Below are positions 1 to 10,369 of a DNA stretch of 64,000 bases, piece by piece. This DNA is from Chamaecrista fasciculata (lineage: Eukaryota; Streptophyta; Magnoliopsida; Fabales; Fabaceae), in NCBI GenBank assembly GCA_003254925.1, contig QANZ01039163.1:27810-91809 (forward strand). Direction: 5' to 3'. The position numbers were made by a program, and so were the translations under genes. The notes below the pieces were generated by a model. That model saw only the letters and a program-made list of their open reading frames with translations. It made no database searches and was not told the DNA's origin. How positions within the stretch are numbered: the stretch's first letter is position 1; each line of letters starts with the position of its first letter.

Positions 1-276
1 ACAAACATTTGTCCTGATATTCTCGAATAATACATCAGGTCACAGATTACTTCCTTTTCGAATTTAATTTCATGTTTTTGTCAACTTATGGCATTGTAAT
101 GCAACTGCCCTAGGATTGTTCGGTTTTCTTTCATTGCTGAACAAACTCTTTCTTTCTGAATTGTTGTGACACGTTGTAAGTTTATGGTAAAGCCAGAAAG
201 ACAGCATGAGCTGTTGTTTACGTTGCCAATCTCTATGCTACATCGTTACAGTATTAATTATTTTGTTCATCTCTAG
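1..276 (+). other. Intron (3' part) of the gene ending at 494
   Basis: No reading frame is visible here. The stretch is T-rich and ends in a pyrimidine-rich acceptor, ttcatctctag, at 266-276, directly before the last exon of the gene. The upstream exons lie outside the window. Confidence 0.6.
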
Positions 277-494
277 ATTCTAGCTCTGAATCGGGGAAGC
301 ACCACGGTAAAAAGGGGATGCACAAGGCAATTGTGGTTCTGCTAATTGTATTGGTCTCAGCTATACTTATTGTTGCAGTCGTGGGCGCTTATAAGTATTG
401 GCAAAAGAAGAGAAGGGAGCAGGATCAAGCTCGGTTTCTCAAGTTATTTGAAGATGGGGATGACCTTGAGGATGAGCTAGACCTTGGCATGTGA
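277..494 (+). CDS. C-terminal exon of an unidentified single-pass membrane protein (partial)
   Basis: Only the last exon is in the window. It opens after the acceptor at 276 with two bases that finish a codon, then reads SSESGKHHGKKGMHKAIV and ends at the TGA at 492-494. What can be seen is a basic linker, one strongly hydrophobic segment rich in I, V, L and A (about 20 residues, from IVVLLIVLVS onward), a KYWQKKRR stop-transfer cluster, and an acidic tail ending DDLEDELDLGM. This is the layout of a type I membrane protein with a short cytosolic tail. I do not recognise the family, and the luminal domain that would identify it lies off the left edge. It is convergent with the SR-protein gene. 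Confidence 0.6.
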
Positions 495-994
495 TAGTTA
501 ACAAACGACCTTCTGTACAGCATATTCATCGTACAAATTTTGTTAATGTATACTGACGAGACCATAATTTTTCAGGTTTGACTTAGAACTGCACTTATGG
601 TGCATAATAGATAGTTTTGAAAGTGGAAAGAAAAAAAGAATTGTGTACCACTTGTAGATGAAAGACTGTTTTGTTTTGTAATTAATCTCGAGTTGCTTAG
701 GATTGCAGCAGAAACAAACAAGTTGATATTTAATATGGCCAATTCAACCAACAAATCAATAAATAGTTGAATATGGTCCCAAATTCCCTTCACTTTTTTT
801 TTTGGGAATGAATTCCCTTCACTTTTATTTACTCTTTCTTGTTTGGTTAAATATTAAATGAAAAAATTAACAAATAATTTATCTAAATCACTTATATTCG
901 AGACTCTTGCTACAACTAGTTGTGCCAAAAATTAAGCGGGGAAAAAATAAAACTTGAATGAAAAAGGAAATGAAATTGTTGCATTGTTTGTGTA
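495..994. other. Intergenic, 3' flank of the first gene
   Basis: The beginning is probably the 3' UTR of the gene ending at 494. The rest is AT-rich with poly(T) runs near 788-800. I see no coding signal. Confidence 0.5.
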
Positions 995-1101
995 TTATAT
1001 CATGCTGAAGAAGAGATATTCTAGCATCCGAGAAGTCCGGTGCTTCAAGACTTGCCAGAGTGCTCCCCATGGACTGCCTTGGCTAATGGTGACGAAGGAA
1101 A
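995..1101 (-). pseudogene. Exon-like fragment, unidentified
   Basis: Read on the minus strand, an acceptor-like gttttcttcag ends at 1102. It is followed by an open frame that includes QGSPWGALWQVLKHR and SRMLEYLFFS and stops with TAA at 995-997. Base composition is less AT-rich than the surroundings. No matching exon is visible nearby, so this may be a gene fragment or chance. Low confidence. Confidence 0.2.
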
Positions 1102-1137
1102 CTGAAGAAAACAGTAAGGGTTAAACAAATTCAAAAA

Positions 1138-1577
1138 GGCTAAAGTGCACTTTTGATTTCATAACTTTTGTTAAGGTTTTAATTTGGTCCCATAATTTTT
1201 TATGTTGCACTTTTGGTCTCATATCTTTTGCTCAAATTGCATATTTGGTCCGGTGTTACACTTTTGGTCCTATATCTTTGGATATTGTTGCAGAATTAGT
1301 CTCATATCTTTGGGTCAAATTGCAAAATTGATCATATATCTTTAGGTTATATGTAAAATTGGTCCCATATTTTTATATCAAGTCGGACTGACGGTGAAAT
1401 TTTTTACAAAAATATGAGACCAATTCTGCAACTTGATCAAGAGATATGGAACCGAAAGTGATACGGGACCAAATATGTAATTTTTTGCAAAGATATGAGA
1501 CCAAAAGTACAACAAAAATATTATGAGACCAAATTGAGACCTAAACAAAAGGTATGAGAGTAAAAGTGCAATTTGAC
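1138..1577. repeat. Foldback (inverted-repeat) element, copy A
   Basis: The left end reads ggctaaagtgcacttttg and the right end is its imperfect reverse complement (gtaaaagtgcaatttgacc). Between them the phrase 'tttggtcccataa / ttatgagaccaaa' recurs in opposite orientations across the two arms, so the whole piece can fold into a long imperfect hairpin. The same phrases recur in copies at 20712-21128 and 34853-35205. There is no coding capacity, and I could not fix a target duplication. Confidence 0.7.
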
Positions 1578-1952
1578 CATTCACCTGAAGTTTGGAATCA
1601 CTCACTCGTGTACATAATTTAATAAACAAATCACTCCACGCTTCTGATATTGAAGCAAATCGCTTCAAAAAATGCTCATTCACACCTCGTCAGCAACAGA
1701 GGCTCCTCAAACTTGCACGCAACAGAACCAGATTAGATGAATAAATAGCTTACAAATTATAAAATCTTCCAAAATTATTTCTAAACAATCTCTACACACA
1801 TTTATAATGGGTGATTTTATTTGGCACGTCAAGAGAAACATGGAAGTACACTAAATAAAAACAAGGACAAACGACAGAAATAGAAACTTCAGTAGAAAGC
1901 CATGAAAACCATTGTTCCTTGCTCGAAGACAGTGAAAATCACAAAGACTTGT
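1578..1952. other. Intergenic and 3' UTR of the SR-protein gene
   Basis: The part next to 1953 should be the 3' UTR of the minus-strand RS2Z gene. The remainder shows no coding signal. Confidence 0.5.
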
Positions 1953-4557
1953 TCAAGGTGACTCGCTGCCCCTTGGACGAGTGTCATCATCATCATCAAT
2001 GGGGCTCCTATCATCCCTTGGGCTAGCACCATTAGTTTTACGGCTGTCCCTGTCCATGATTGGGCTTCTACTTCTACTTCTACTTCTACTCCTTGATCTG
2101 GTAGGGCCGTCACTGTAGTCAGACCCATCTCGCCTACCATTCCCAATCCCATTTTCAGGAGATACGTCACCTGTATTGGGTGGACTACGTTCATCATCAT
2201 TCCTTGACTTGGACAGTGGAGGACTACTTTTGGGCTCCGGACTTGTGCGTCGAGGAGACTCTGACCTATCTTCACGAACAGGGCTTCTTTCTCTACGGAC
2301 GGGGGATCTTGATCGACTGGCAAGGTAAAGAAGCAAACAAACTCGTGGTATAAGTATACGCGAATGTATATTATAGTATAACATAAAGTCACGAACAAAT
2401 TAAGTCAAATAGATACCAGTTTCAACCACACGAATGTACATTGCCACAATTAGTCTTTGTATCTCTACTAACCTGTAGCTGCGATCTCGGCTGTAACTTC
2501 GATCACGACGAGGAGAACGCGACCTGACTGGCGAACGTGAATAACTGCGACCGCGACTGCGACCACTGCATGAACAAGTTAAATCAAATAGACATCAGTT
2601 TCAAGCAATGGTTGTGTAGACAGGCACCATGCACATCAGCAACAATAGCTTTACCTGGGTTTTGAAGGACTATTCTTGCAGTTTCGTTCTATATGACCTC
2701 TTTCCCCACAGCGATAACATTTGTTCTTCCAGTCTCCAGCTTTGCAATCTCGAGCCCAGTGGCCATCAATGCCACAGTTAAAGCAGCGTCCAGATCCTGG
2801 AGGAGGACCTCTACCCAAGTATTCCCGGGAACCACGTGGACCCTAAGATTATTAATCAAATCAAAACACGTGAGAGGTAACAAAATAATAACAGCCAATT
2901 CACATTCCAAGAATAAGAAGCACAATATCCCAGAAGCAATCGATGTCATGGATATTAAAAGCATTTAAATAAACAGGAAGAATAGTAATATAATTGCTAA
3001 CAAATTACAGAAAACAGAGGAGGCACATCCATGATATAAATAAAGTACTGTTAGTTTTATCTCATTAAGAGCGTGGGTTTCAAATAGCTCACTAGTGCAG
3101 AGGCAATAAAGAAGCTGCAGATCCAATAGCAAGATGGTTCTCAATAGCCCAAAAGAATATTCCCATTTGGGCAAGAACAATAAGTGATATCTAAAAGACA
3201 AAAACCATTCCAAAAGCTAACTCGGTGTAAAAGAGAGATATAAAATTGTAATAACTGACGCCCTACGGAGAGCGAATGTTCAAAAAGTGTGAATGTTTAA
3301 ATAGCACAACTATAACATAAAAGTAAAAATGATAAAATAACTTTTCTCGCCAAAGGCCAATTAATAAGTAACAAGATCTAGTATCAGTGCAAATATATAC
3401 TTCCCAGATTATGTTAGGTTGTCAAACAGTTCAAAGTCAAACACATCAGCAAAATCATTAGCACCAAAAGCAACATCTTCCATATGAATGATTATTAATG
3501 CATTAATAGAATTAAAACACCTTTATATAACTTGAGAGGATTGATAATAAGAGATTGTTGGAAACTTAATTCATACCCCTTTTGCAAATTCGACGATAAT
3601 ACGACTCCCATCCACATCACGGTTATCCAAGTTATATCTTGCATCATCGGCATCTCGTGGATCACTAAAGTCCTGTCCACAAAATGTGAGGAACAAACCA
3701 GCAAAGCAACTGACATTCTTACCATCATTTATAATAGAATCCCCCAAGCACACACTATAGGAGAAACCCATGAGACAACGCAGAAGAAAAAAACGTGAAA
3801 AGAAATAAATGGACTAGGGCAAGGCAAGAACGATGACTTACAACAAAGGCGTAATCATGCTTCATATCCACATCTCGAATTCTGCGGAAATGGTTTCCAG
3901 AAACAGTAAGGCCATCATTACATAAGTACTGCAAGTGTATGATACTTTGCCCCTCAAGGACGAACAAAACACCAGTTTGTGATTGTTGCCATTTCCATAA
4001 AAATACGCAATAACATTAGAGAAAGAATCGCCAAAGTCAAGACTCGGCAGGAATTTCCACGAATTCCACCAAGGCCACCCTCTCACCATAGACCTCCAGG
4101 TTTAGGCAAAACCCCAGAAACCTTCAACAAGATCATTCAAGTTAAAACACGACACCTAGGGAAATCGGTTCCCACATGTTTTACAAGTTACAACCAATAA
4201 ATCCAAACACAAAAACCTGTATGTTATCCCTTAATTTCAAGGGTAAGACACAGCCCACATCCCCACACTAAAAAATTACTAACATAGGTCCCTTGACAAA
4301 TCACAAAAACAAATAACCAAAGAAAAAGCTATGAATTCATAATGCGGCCTAAAAAGTGAAAATAACGCAAAATGCACTTTTCTGCGAAGGGCTATGCAAA
4401 ACACAATAACTAAATGGGCAATTAAGATTGAACAAAAACAATAGCATTACCTCCCATATCTGCTAAAGAGTCGCTCCAGATCACGTGAACGTGTCCTTGA
4501 AGACAAACGACCAACATAGAGACGGGTAGTACCGTATTTATCATCATGACGAGGCAT
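1953..4557 (-). CDS. RS2Z33: RS2Z-type serine/arginine-rich splicing factor (RS2Z32/33-like)
   Basis: A plant-specific SR protein that binds pre-mRNA and acts in splice-site choice in nuclear speckles. I join six coding exons: 4451-4557, 3842-3881, 3577-3672, 2655-2842, 2473-2565 and 1953-2316 (888 nt, 295 residues), all with GT-AG borders and matching phases. Order of domains: N-terminal RRM (residues 1 to about 80, RNP2-like RLYVGR, RNP1-like KHDYAFV), two CCHC zinc knuckles (C101-C104-H109-C114 and C123-C126-H131-C136), an RS domain with repeated SRSP/RSYSR, and a C-terminal Ser-Pro-rich tail ending GSESP. RRM plus two knuckles plus an SP tail is diagnostic of RS2Z. The intron after the RRM (2843-3576) is the longest, as is usual in this family, where it is a known site of alternative splicing. 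RS2Z32 and RS2Z33 cannot be separated from this sequence. Confidence 0.93.
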
Positions 4558-4561
4558 TGTT

Positions 4562-5180
4562 GCTAAGCAAAAAACCACGTTAGAGACCCGAGAAACAAGA
4601 AGCAAGAAAGACGCTATAGGAGTGAATTCATTAGCAGAAAATGTTCAATTAACGGGAGGAGGAAGGGAGACAGAGAGACTCTTCTTCACTGGTGGTAAGA
4701 GATTGAACCAGCTGTCTATCATCCATGTAAAAGTTTAGATCTGAGACAATCTTATATGCAAGAGAAACAACTCCCTCGCTACCTAGATAATCACCAAGCT
4801 AGTATTGCCATAATTATTATCATATATTAAATTTCATGAGAACATAAACGAAATCAACCAGCTCTCGATTTAAACACAGAAACGCCGTCGAAACTAACTT
4901 TAAACCTAGCGTTGGCAGGGGAAAAAGCTATGTTCGATTTAAAATTAGAATTGAAACATATAATTAGACCTAAATTGCATAATAATCATATCAGAGACCA
5001 AAGAAAATCAATCAATCAATCAAATCAAACAGAAACTACAAATCCATGGAATTAGAATTCAGATCCAATCGAAATGAAAGGAGGTCGTACCTAGGAAACT
5101 GAAGTTGACAGAAAACGGATGCTGTGCTCTGCTCGCGGTCTCGCTCTCTCGTAACCCTCACGGGTTGTGTTCGGATATGT
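4562..5180 (-). other. 5' UTR of the RS2Z gene, with an intron
   Basis: Five bases upstream of the ATG an acceptor (ttttttgcttag) opens an intron that runs back to a donor at 5090 (cctag/gtacga). The non-coding first exon therefore lies at about 5091-5180. The intron is about 528 nt. The transcription start is only estimated; I see no clear TATA box. Confidence 0.55.
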
Positions 5181-5309
5181 TTTGCGCTTTATAGAAAGTA
5201 CTCATACTCTTTGACGGCCAGGATACGACTTATCTTGATCCAAGCTTCACCTTGGATTCGGCATTAAAAATAAATCAATTTGGTCCATATTTTTTTATTG
5301 GATTATAAA

Positions 5310-5490
5310 TTAGGGTGTGTTTGGAATAGAAGTAGGTAATGAAATGATGATTTTATGTAATGAAATGGTAATGAGAAAATTATGTAATGAAAATGGTGTT
5401 TGGATTAGTTTGAGATGTAATGAAAAATATAGGATGTGAAATTATGAAAAAGGGTATGTAATGATTGTGGTTGGTTGAAATAAATATATG
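5310..5490. repeat. Dispersed repeat, left arm, running into an assembly gap
   Basis: It begins gggtgtgtttggaatag and continues with repeats of taatgaaatggtaatgag. Much of it matches, in reverse complement, the right part of the repeat at 46186-47935, and a related stretch lies at 22690-22935. The gap of 183 N (5491-5673) hides the rest. The terminus resembles those of hAT-like non-autonomous elements, but no target duplication can be read. Confidence 0.5.
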
Positions 5491-5673
5491 NNNNNNNNNN
5501 NNNNNNNNNNNNNNNNNNNNNNNNNNNNNNNNNNNNNNNNNNNNNNNNNNNNNNNNNNNNNNNNNNNNNNNNNNNNNNNNNNNNNNNNNNNNNNNNNNNN
5601 NNNNNNNNNNNNNNNNNNNNNNNNNNNNNNNNNNNNNNNNNNNNNNNNNNNNNNNNNNNNNNNNNNNNNNNNN
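5491..5673. other. Assembly gap (183 N)
   Basis: A run of N. The flanking DNA is the AT-rich repeat family described at 5310, so the gap probably reflects a collapsed or unresolved repeat. Confidence 0.99.
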
Positions 5674-6052
5674 ATATATAATCATATTCAACCAATTGAA
5701 AATTGTAACTAATATGAACTACTACTATATTTTACAATCAATTTAATATTTTAAAAGATAAAAAGTTAAAATAAGATTGGAACAAAAATATAAAATCAAT
5801 TTCATTGTCACTCGTAACACAAAATACAAATGTATTCTTTGATTGTCACTAGTAGTAGTAGTACAATATTAATAATGGTGGCGAAATTAACAAGAAAAAA
5901 ACAAATCCTACTCCTTTATTCCAAATACTTTTTGCCCATAACACTGAACAAAAGAAAGAAACAAAAAATAAAAAACTTATGTAGTATGTGTCTGCAATAT
6001 TCCAGCTTAATCTACTGCCATATATAACGCTAGAATGATAAACACTTGATAA
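5674..6052. other. Intergenic, AT-rich; includes the 3' UTR of the ABCG gene
   Basis: No coding signal is visible. The last part should be the 3' untranslated region of the minus-strand transporter gene. Confidence 0.5.
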
Positions 6053-8338
6053 TTATCTTCTCTTATTCTTGCTCCCCAACATGAGAGTCACGTAAAACAG
6101 GAATCTGAAGAAGAAACCCCAAGCAATGGTAATCCACACACAATTCCATTTATCCAGCTGCGTAATCCCCTGCTGCTTCAGTATATCCACTCCGGTGGTC
6201 ACGCACGTCGTGCTCGTAATGTTAATCCCCAACGTATTACTCATACTCTTCAGCAACGCCACCTTCAACGTCTCCGGCACCGATCCCAACGGCGTATTAT
6301 CGAACATCTGAGTTCCTCTCACAAAGCATTTCGCCGGCACTACATCGAACTCGTTCTGCAAAACCCCTTCATACGGATACTTCACTAAAGAAAGATAATG
6401 AAACCAAATCCAGTACATAGGGATTCTGTCTCTGCTTATGAAGAATCCACTGAACAGAACGAAGTAAGCCAGAATCGCAACCACCACGGTGAATCCCAAC
6501 ATCACGTGAGAGACGATTCCTGATAGGAACGTTACGAATGAGTTTCCCGCCCAAAAGGATGCCACCATGGCGAGAAGGTAGAAGAAGAAACCAGAGGAGC
6601 CGCCGGCGAGTCCCACGGCGGAGAATGTGGTGGCGGCGAATGCCAAAGAGAGGAAGATCAACGAAGGGATTGAGATTATGGAGTGAGCAAGAACGTAGGA
6701 GGATCGACGGTAAGCGTTGTAGGCAGTTTCTCTCATGAAAATGTATCGCTCTTGGAGAAAAACAGGGAAGGCTTCAGCACATGTATAGAATGTTGTCGAC
6801 ATCGCAAAAGCGAAGAACCCTAATCTTTCCTGAGCACCTTTCGGTGAATAATCGAGATGCCAGAAAATCGTAGCGAGAATCCCTCCGGTTACGAGAACCG
6901 CACCCAATCGGATTCCGAACAATTCCGGCATCCTTATAGAATTGATCAGCGAGCGTTTCGCTATCACGGCCATCTCGATCCAGAACGGATTCGCGAAAGT
7001 TGGAACCGACGACGACGATGAATTGAAATTTGAATTGTTTGGCGCGCCGGAGACTAATTTCCCGCGCGAAATGCTAGCGCTAATGGCGTCTTTGAGTGAT
7101 ACTCTGTTTTTACGAGTGATGCTCTGTTTTTTCTGTGATTGTTGTTGTTGTTGCCATGATTTGTTGAATTCGACTAAGCCTTTGGTTCCACCAGGGGTTT
7201 CTTCGAGCTCGCGAACTAGGTCAAGAGCGAACTCGGTTCGGTTCTCGTTTTCGGGAATCGGGTGACCGAATTGGGAGAAAAAACCCGGGAGTGTGGCTGG
7301 TGAACCGCTGAAAACGGTTTGACCGTGAGAGAGAAAGATCAACCGGTCTAATAACCCGAGGATTCTGTAACTTGGTTGGTGAATTGACATGACGACGATG
7401 CTTCCGGATTGAGCGATTCGCTGAAGAACCTTGACGACCATGAAGGCGCTTGTGGAATCAAGTCCTGAAGTGGGCTCATCGAGGAACAAGATGATAGGGT
7501 CGTGAATAATGTCGATTCCGATGGACACACGGCGGCGTTCTCCGCCGGAGACACCACGGTGGCCCTCGTCGCCGATGACGGTTTTGGCGGCGTTACGGAG
7601 ACCTAATTGGTCAATGAGGGCTTGGACTCTGGCTTTCTTGCGGGATTTGGAAAGAGAGCGAGGAAGTCTGAATTCGGCGGAGAACATTAGGGTTTCTTCG
7701 ACGGTGAGCATTGGGAAGAGAAGGTCGTCTTGCATGACGTAAGCAGAGATCCCTTTTAAAAGACTCGAATCCAAGCCTTCACCGTTCAATGTCACTGAGC
7801 CTTTCAAGCTTTCTTTAGAGATTCTATTAGCCAGAGCGTCGATGAGTGTGGATTTGCCGGAGCCACTTGCTCCGAGGAAGGCCATGATTTCGCCGTCGCG
7901 TGCCTCGCCGGAGATATCATTGAGAAGAATCTTGGTGCCGTTGATCTTTGCTTGATCAGATTCAGCAGGAGATGGTGGGGTACTCAAAGCGACGTCGTTT
8001 CGAGAGAAGAGGTTGAAATTGAATTTGCGACGAACTCTGACGCTGTAGGATAAGTTAGTGAAGGAGAGGACAAAGGAGTAAGAAGAAGATGAAGAAGGAG
8101 GAAGTGAAGGGAGGTTGACGACATGGTGGTTGTTGTCGTTTTGAGCTTCTTCGACGCGTTTAAGGAGGTCAGCGAGGGTGGGAGAGGCATGTTTTTTTGT
8201 AGACTTTTGATGAGGAAGTTGCACGAGTTCCATGGATTGTTTGAAGAAGGTGTGTCGTTGGTTGTTGCCGTCGTCGTCGTCGGCCACCACGGGAACCGCC
8301 GACGACAGCGTTTTGGGTGGCGGAGAGGGGCGAGACAT
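6053..8338 (-). CDS. ABCG6: ABC transporter G family half-transporter (ABCG1/2/6/16/20 clade)
   Basis: A 761-residue intronless half-size transporter with the nucleotide-binding domain before the membrane domain. Visible motifs: Walker [10 protein letters not shown] (156-164), signature VSGGERRR (263-270), Walker B ILFLDEP (283-289) followed by TSGLDST, and an H-loop SIHQPS. The C-terminal half has six hydrophobic segments and ends LGSKNKRR. An N-terminal extension of about 90 residues precedes the conserved [13 protein letters not shown]. The sequence is close along its whole length to Arabidopsis ABCG6 and its relatives ABCG1, 2, 16 and 20, which dimerise and export suberin or pollen-wall lipid precursors at the plasma membrane. 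The substrate here is inferred from the clade. The symbol marks the closest subgroup, not proven orthology. Confidence 0.93.
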   Translation of the reverse strand: MSRPSPPPKTLSSAVPVVADDDDGNNQRHTFFKQSMELVQLPHQKSTKKHASPTLADLLKRVEEAQNDNNHHVVNLPSLPPSSSSSYSFVLSFTNLSYSVRVRRKFNFNLFSRNDVALSTPPSPAESDQAKINGTKILLNDISGEARDGEIMAFLGASGSGKSTLIDALANRISKESLKGSVTLNGEGLDSSLLKGISAYVMQDDLLFPMLTVEETLMFSAEFRLPRSLSKSRKKARVQALIDQLGLRNAAKTVIGDEGHRGVSGGERRRVSIGIDIIHDPIILFLDEPTSGLDSTSAFMVVKVLQRIAQSGSIVVMSIHQPSYRILGLLDRLIFLSHGQTVFSGSPATLPGFFSQFGHPIPENENRTEFALDLVRELEETPGGTKGLVEFNKSWQQQQQSQKKQSITRKNRVSLKDAISASISRGKLVSGAPNNSNFNSSSSSVPTFANPFWIEMAVIAKRSLINSIRMPELFGIRLGAVLVTGGILATIFWHLDYSPKGAQERLGFFAFAMSTTFYTCAEAFPVFLQERYIFMRETAYNAYRRSSYVLAHSIISIPSLIFLSLAFAATTFSAVGLAGGSSGFFFYLLAMVASFWAGNSFVTFLSGIVSHVMLGFTVVVAILAYFVLFSGFFISRDRIPMYWIWFHYLSLVKYPYEGVLQNEFDVVPAKCFVRGTQMFDNTPLGSVPETLKVALLKSMSNTLGINITSTTCVTTGVDILKQQGITQLDKWNCVWITIAWGFFFRFLFYVTLMLGSKNKRR

Positions 8339-8387
8339 TATTGGGGGAGGAGGTATGAGATGTGTGAGAGTGTGTTGAATTGGGTGG

Positions 8388-8399
8388 TCTTATTATAGA
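8388..8399 (-). promoter_or_regulatory. TATA box of the ABCG gene
   Basis: On the minus strand the sequence reads tctataataaga, about 50-60 bp upstream of the ATG at 8338. This is a reasonable TATA element with a short leader. The solo LTR at 8657-9429 begins only about 260 bp further upstream. Confidence 0.5.
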
Positions 8400-8651
8400 A
8401 AAGGAGGGAATGGAAATGCATGAGGCATTAAGTGTGATGATGAGAGAAAAAAAAAAAAGAATGGAGGGAGAGTGTGGGAATAGAATAGAGTTTAGACAAG
8501 AGAATGGTGATGTTTGGTAAGTACGTAATTCAAGTTCAGTATACAAACCCCAACCGTTGCAAATCTAATGCTAATTTAAAATTACAAAGAGTAGGTGAGT
8601 GTAGTTGTGCATATTTGCTTTGCTTCATCTTTATCTTCCAAATATAAGATA

Positions 8652-9434
8652 TAAAATGATATACACCCCTCGGGATCACCCCTCGGATCCGACGGCGCGG
8701 ACTCCACCTCGGACCTTTCGGAGGGACTAGTGATATACACCCCTCGGGATCACCCCTCGGATCCGATGGGGCGGACTCCCCCTCGGACCTTTCGGAGGGA
8801 CTAGTGATATACACTCCTCGGAATGACCCCTCGGAGTTGTTATCCAAGAACACAAAGGATACCCGACGGAGGGACAACCCAGGCAGGTTCCCCCTCCCAC
8901 ACTCAAGCATTTAATGCCAAGATATTGGCATTAAATGCCAGGATCCGTGAAAGCACGTGACAGGACAAGAAGGACACGCAAAAGGACTAAAACACCCCCT
9001 GCGCGCAGACCAAACCATGAAAAGCACTCCTGGCTATCACTGACAACCAGGAGAGAAGGTTGGAAATCCCACCGTACCCTGGCAGTGATAGCTGTCACCT
9101 CAAAAGCAGAAACCTACACCAACCCCCTTTTCCTCACACATCCCGAGTACACCCCTGACGTCTCAGAGAGAGACCTCGTACGAACATGAGACAAAAGGGA
9201 AGGAGGATAAAAGGAAAAGGGGGGACCTTTTCTAAGGTAACGACTCTCTCTCTCTAAAAAATATTCAAACTCTCCAGCTTTCTCTCACTAACTTAAGCAT
9301 CGGAGAAGAATCGCAGGGAACCCCCTGTGCATTCTCGCTCGCAGGTTCCGACGACCCCCACTGGCCGGAAGCTGCCTTCTACTGTGAACTCAAGGTTAGA
9401 TTTGTCCTAATCCAGCTTTGTAGTTTTCATAAAA
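8652..9434 (+). mobile_element. Solo LTR of a Ty3/gypsy Tat-like retrotransposon, with 5-bp target duplication
   Basis: The LTR spans 8657-9429 (773 bp), starting TGATATACACC and ending TAGTTTTCA. It is flanked by the exact duplication taaaa at 8652-8656 and 9430-9434. It is GC-rich against an AT-rich background. It holds a TATA-like gataaaag near 9206 and the U5 motif ctaacttaagcatcgg near 9288-9303, typical of Tat-group LTRs. It also has a G-box core, cacgtg, near 8955 and a hairpin (catttaatgcc / ggcattaaatg) near 8908-8938. No internal domain or second LTR is adjacent, so it is a solo LTR formed by LTR-LTR recombination. Confidence 0.85.
8658..8842 (+). repeat. 74-bp tandem repeat at the 5' end of the solo LTR (about 2.5 copies)
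   Basis: Units begin at 8658, 8732 and 8806, each with gatatacac(c/t)cctcgg. The first two are almost identical over 74 bp and each ends ttcggagggactag directly before the next TGATATACAC. That purine-rich ending resembles a polypurine tract abutting an LTR start, so each unit looks like a copied LTR-start/polypurine-tract junction. Confidence 0.85.
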
Positions 9435-10176
9435 GAAATAGTTAATTTTTCTTATATTTTTGCTATAAATTTTTTAAATAAATTAAATACACAAGAGACA
9501 CAATGTTCCTTCATGGCTATTATTTTTACAATTAATTAATTAAGGAGTAGATGACACCTAGAAGGAAAAGAGCAGTGAATTCTTGTTATTCACAATATCC
9601 TTACTCAGATAAGGTTGGGAATGTTGTGAAAGAAATGAGACTCTTCCCTCCTTACCCGAAGACAGTCCTAAGGTGTGACTTGGTAGAATTGACGTAAAGA
9701 CTCTTTCGTGTTTAGTCACGATCACTTTAAATAATTAAGTAAGGTAAGGACTTGTTTTTAATAACAAGTTCTTATTCCTTAAATAAGTAAGATCATTCGA
9801 ATGACTAGTGATTGTGACTAGTTAAGACATCTTATTCAATGTTAAGACATCTTACTTGTTTTCATTCGAATGATCCCTTGTCAAGATCATTCGAATGACT
9901 AGTTCTTATTATTTGCTCTAATATTGTCATTGTTTTTATTGATTATTATTTTATTTTATTTCTTTTATTTTGCTCTTGACCTCCAAGCTAGAACCTACCC
10001 GTTCCCGGACACACAACATAAAGTTATAATTCGATTAATAAAAATGAAAAAAAAAACTGAATTTCTTCTTTGTTTTAACAGAGTTATAACATCTTATATT
10101 GAGTTTCATGTTATTTTCCTACATTTGTCCTATAAAATCAATCAAAGAAATCAAATAAAATGTATTTTTCAATACC
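9435..10176. other. Intergenic, AT-rich
   Basis: Short imperfect repeats around gatcattcgaatgactagt and taagacatcttact occur at 9790-9905. No coding signal is seen. Confidence 0.5.
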
Positions 10177-10369
10177 CCGTCGATCAGTGACGGAGCCAGA
10201 AATTCTAACAAGGAGGGGCCAGAAATTTTTTTTTTAACACTAAAGGGGGGCCGTTGGGATTATAATGCATACAATTAAACTATATTAGGACTAATTTGTA
10301 GTAAATACTGAAATTTTGGAGGGGGCCGTGGCCCCCACCAGCCCCCTTATCTCCGTCACTGCCGTCGAT
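10177..10369. mobile_element. hAT-type MITE with 8-bp target duplication
   Basis: The element is 10185-10361 (177 bp). Its ends CAGTGACGGAG and CTCCGTCACTG are perfect 11-bp terminal inverted repeats. It is flanked on both sides by the exact 8-bp direct repeat ccgtcgat (10177-10184 and 10362-10369). An 8-bp duplication with CAGTG ends is the mark of the hAT superfamily. The interior has GGGGGCC runs in inverted orientation and no coding capacity, so it is non-autonomous. Confidence 0.88.

Noticed and set aside
1889-2398. 169-codon minus-strand frame
   Set aside because: Shadow frame of the RS2Z last exon; the RS/SP-rich reading in the other frame is the real one.
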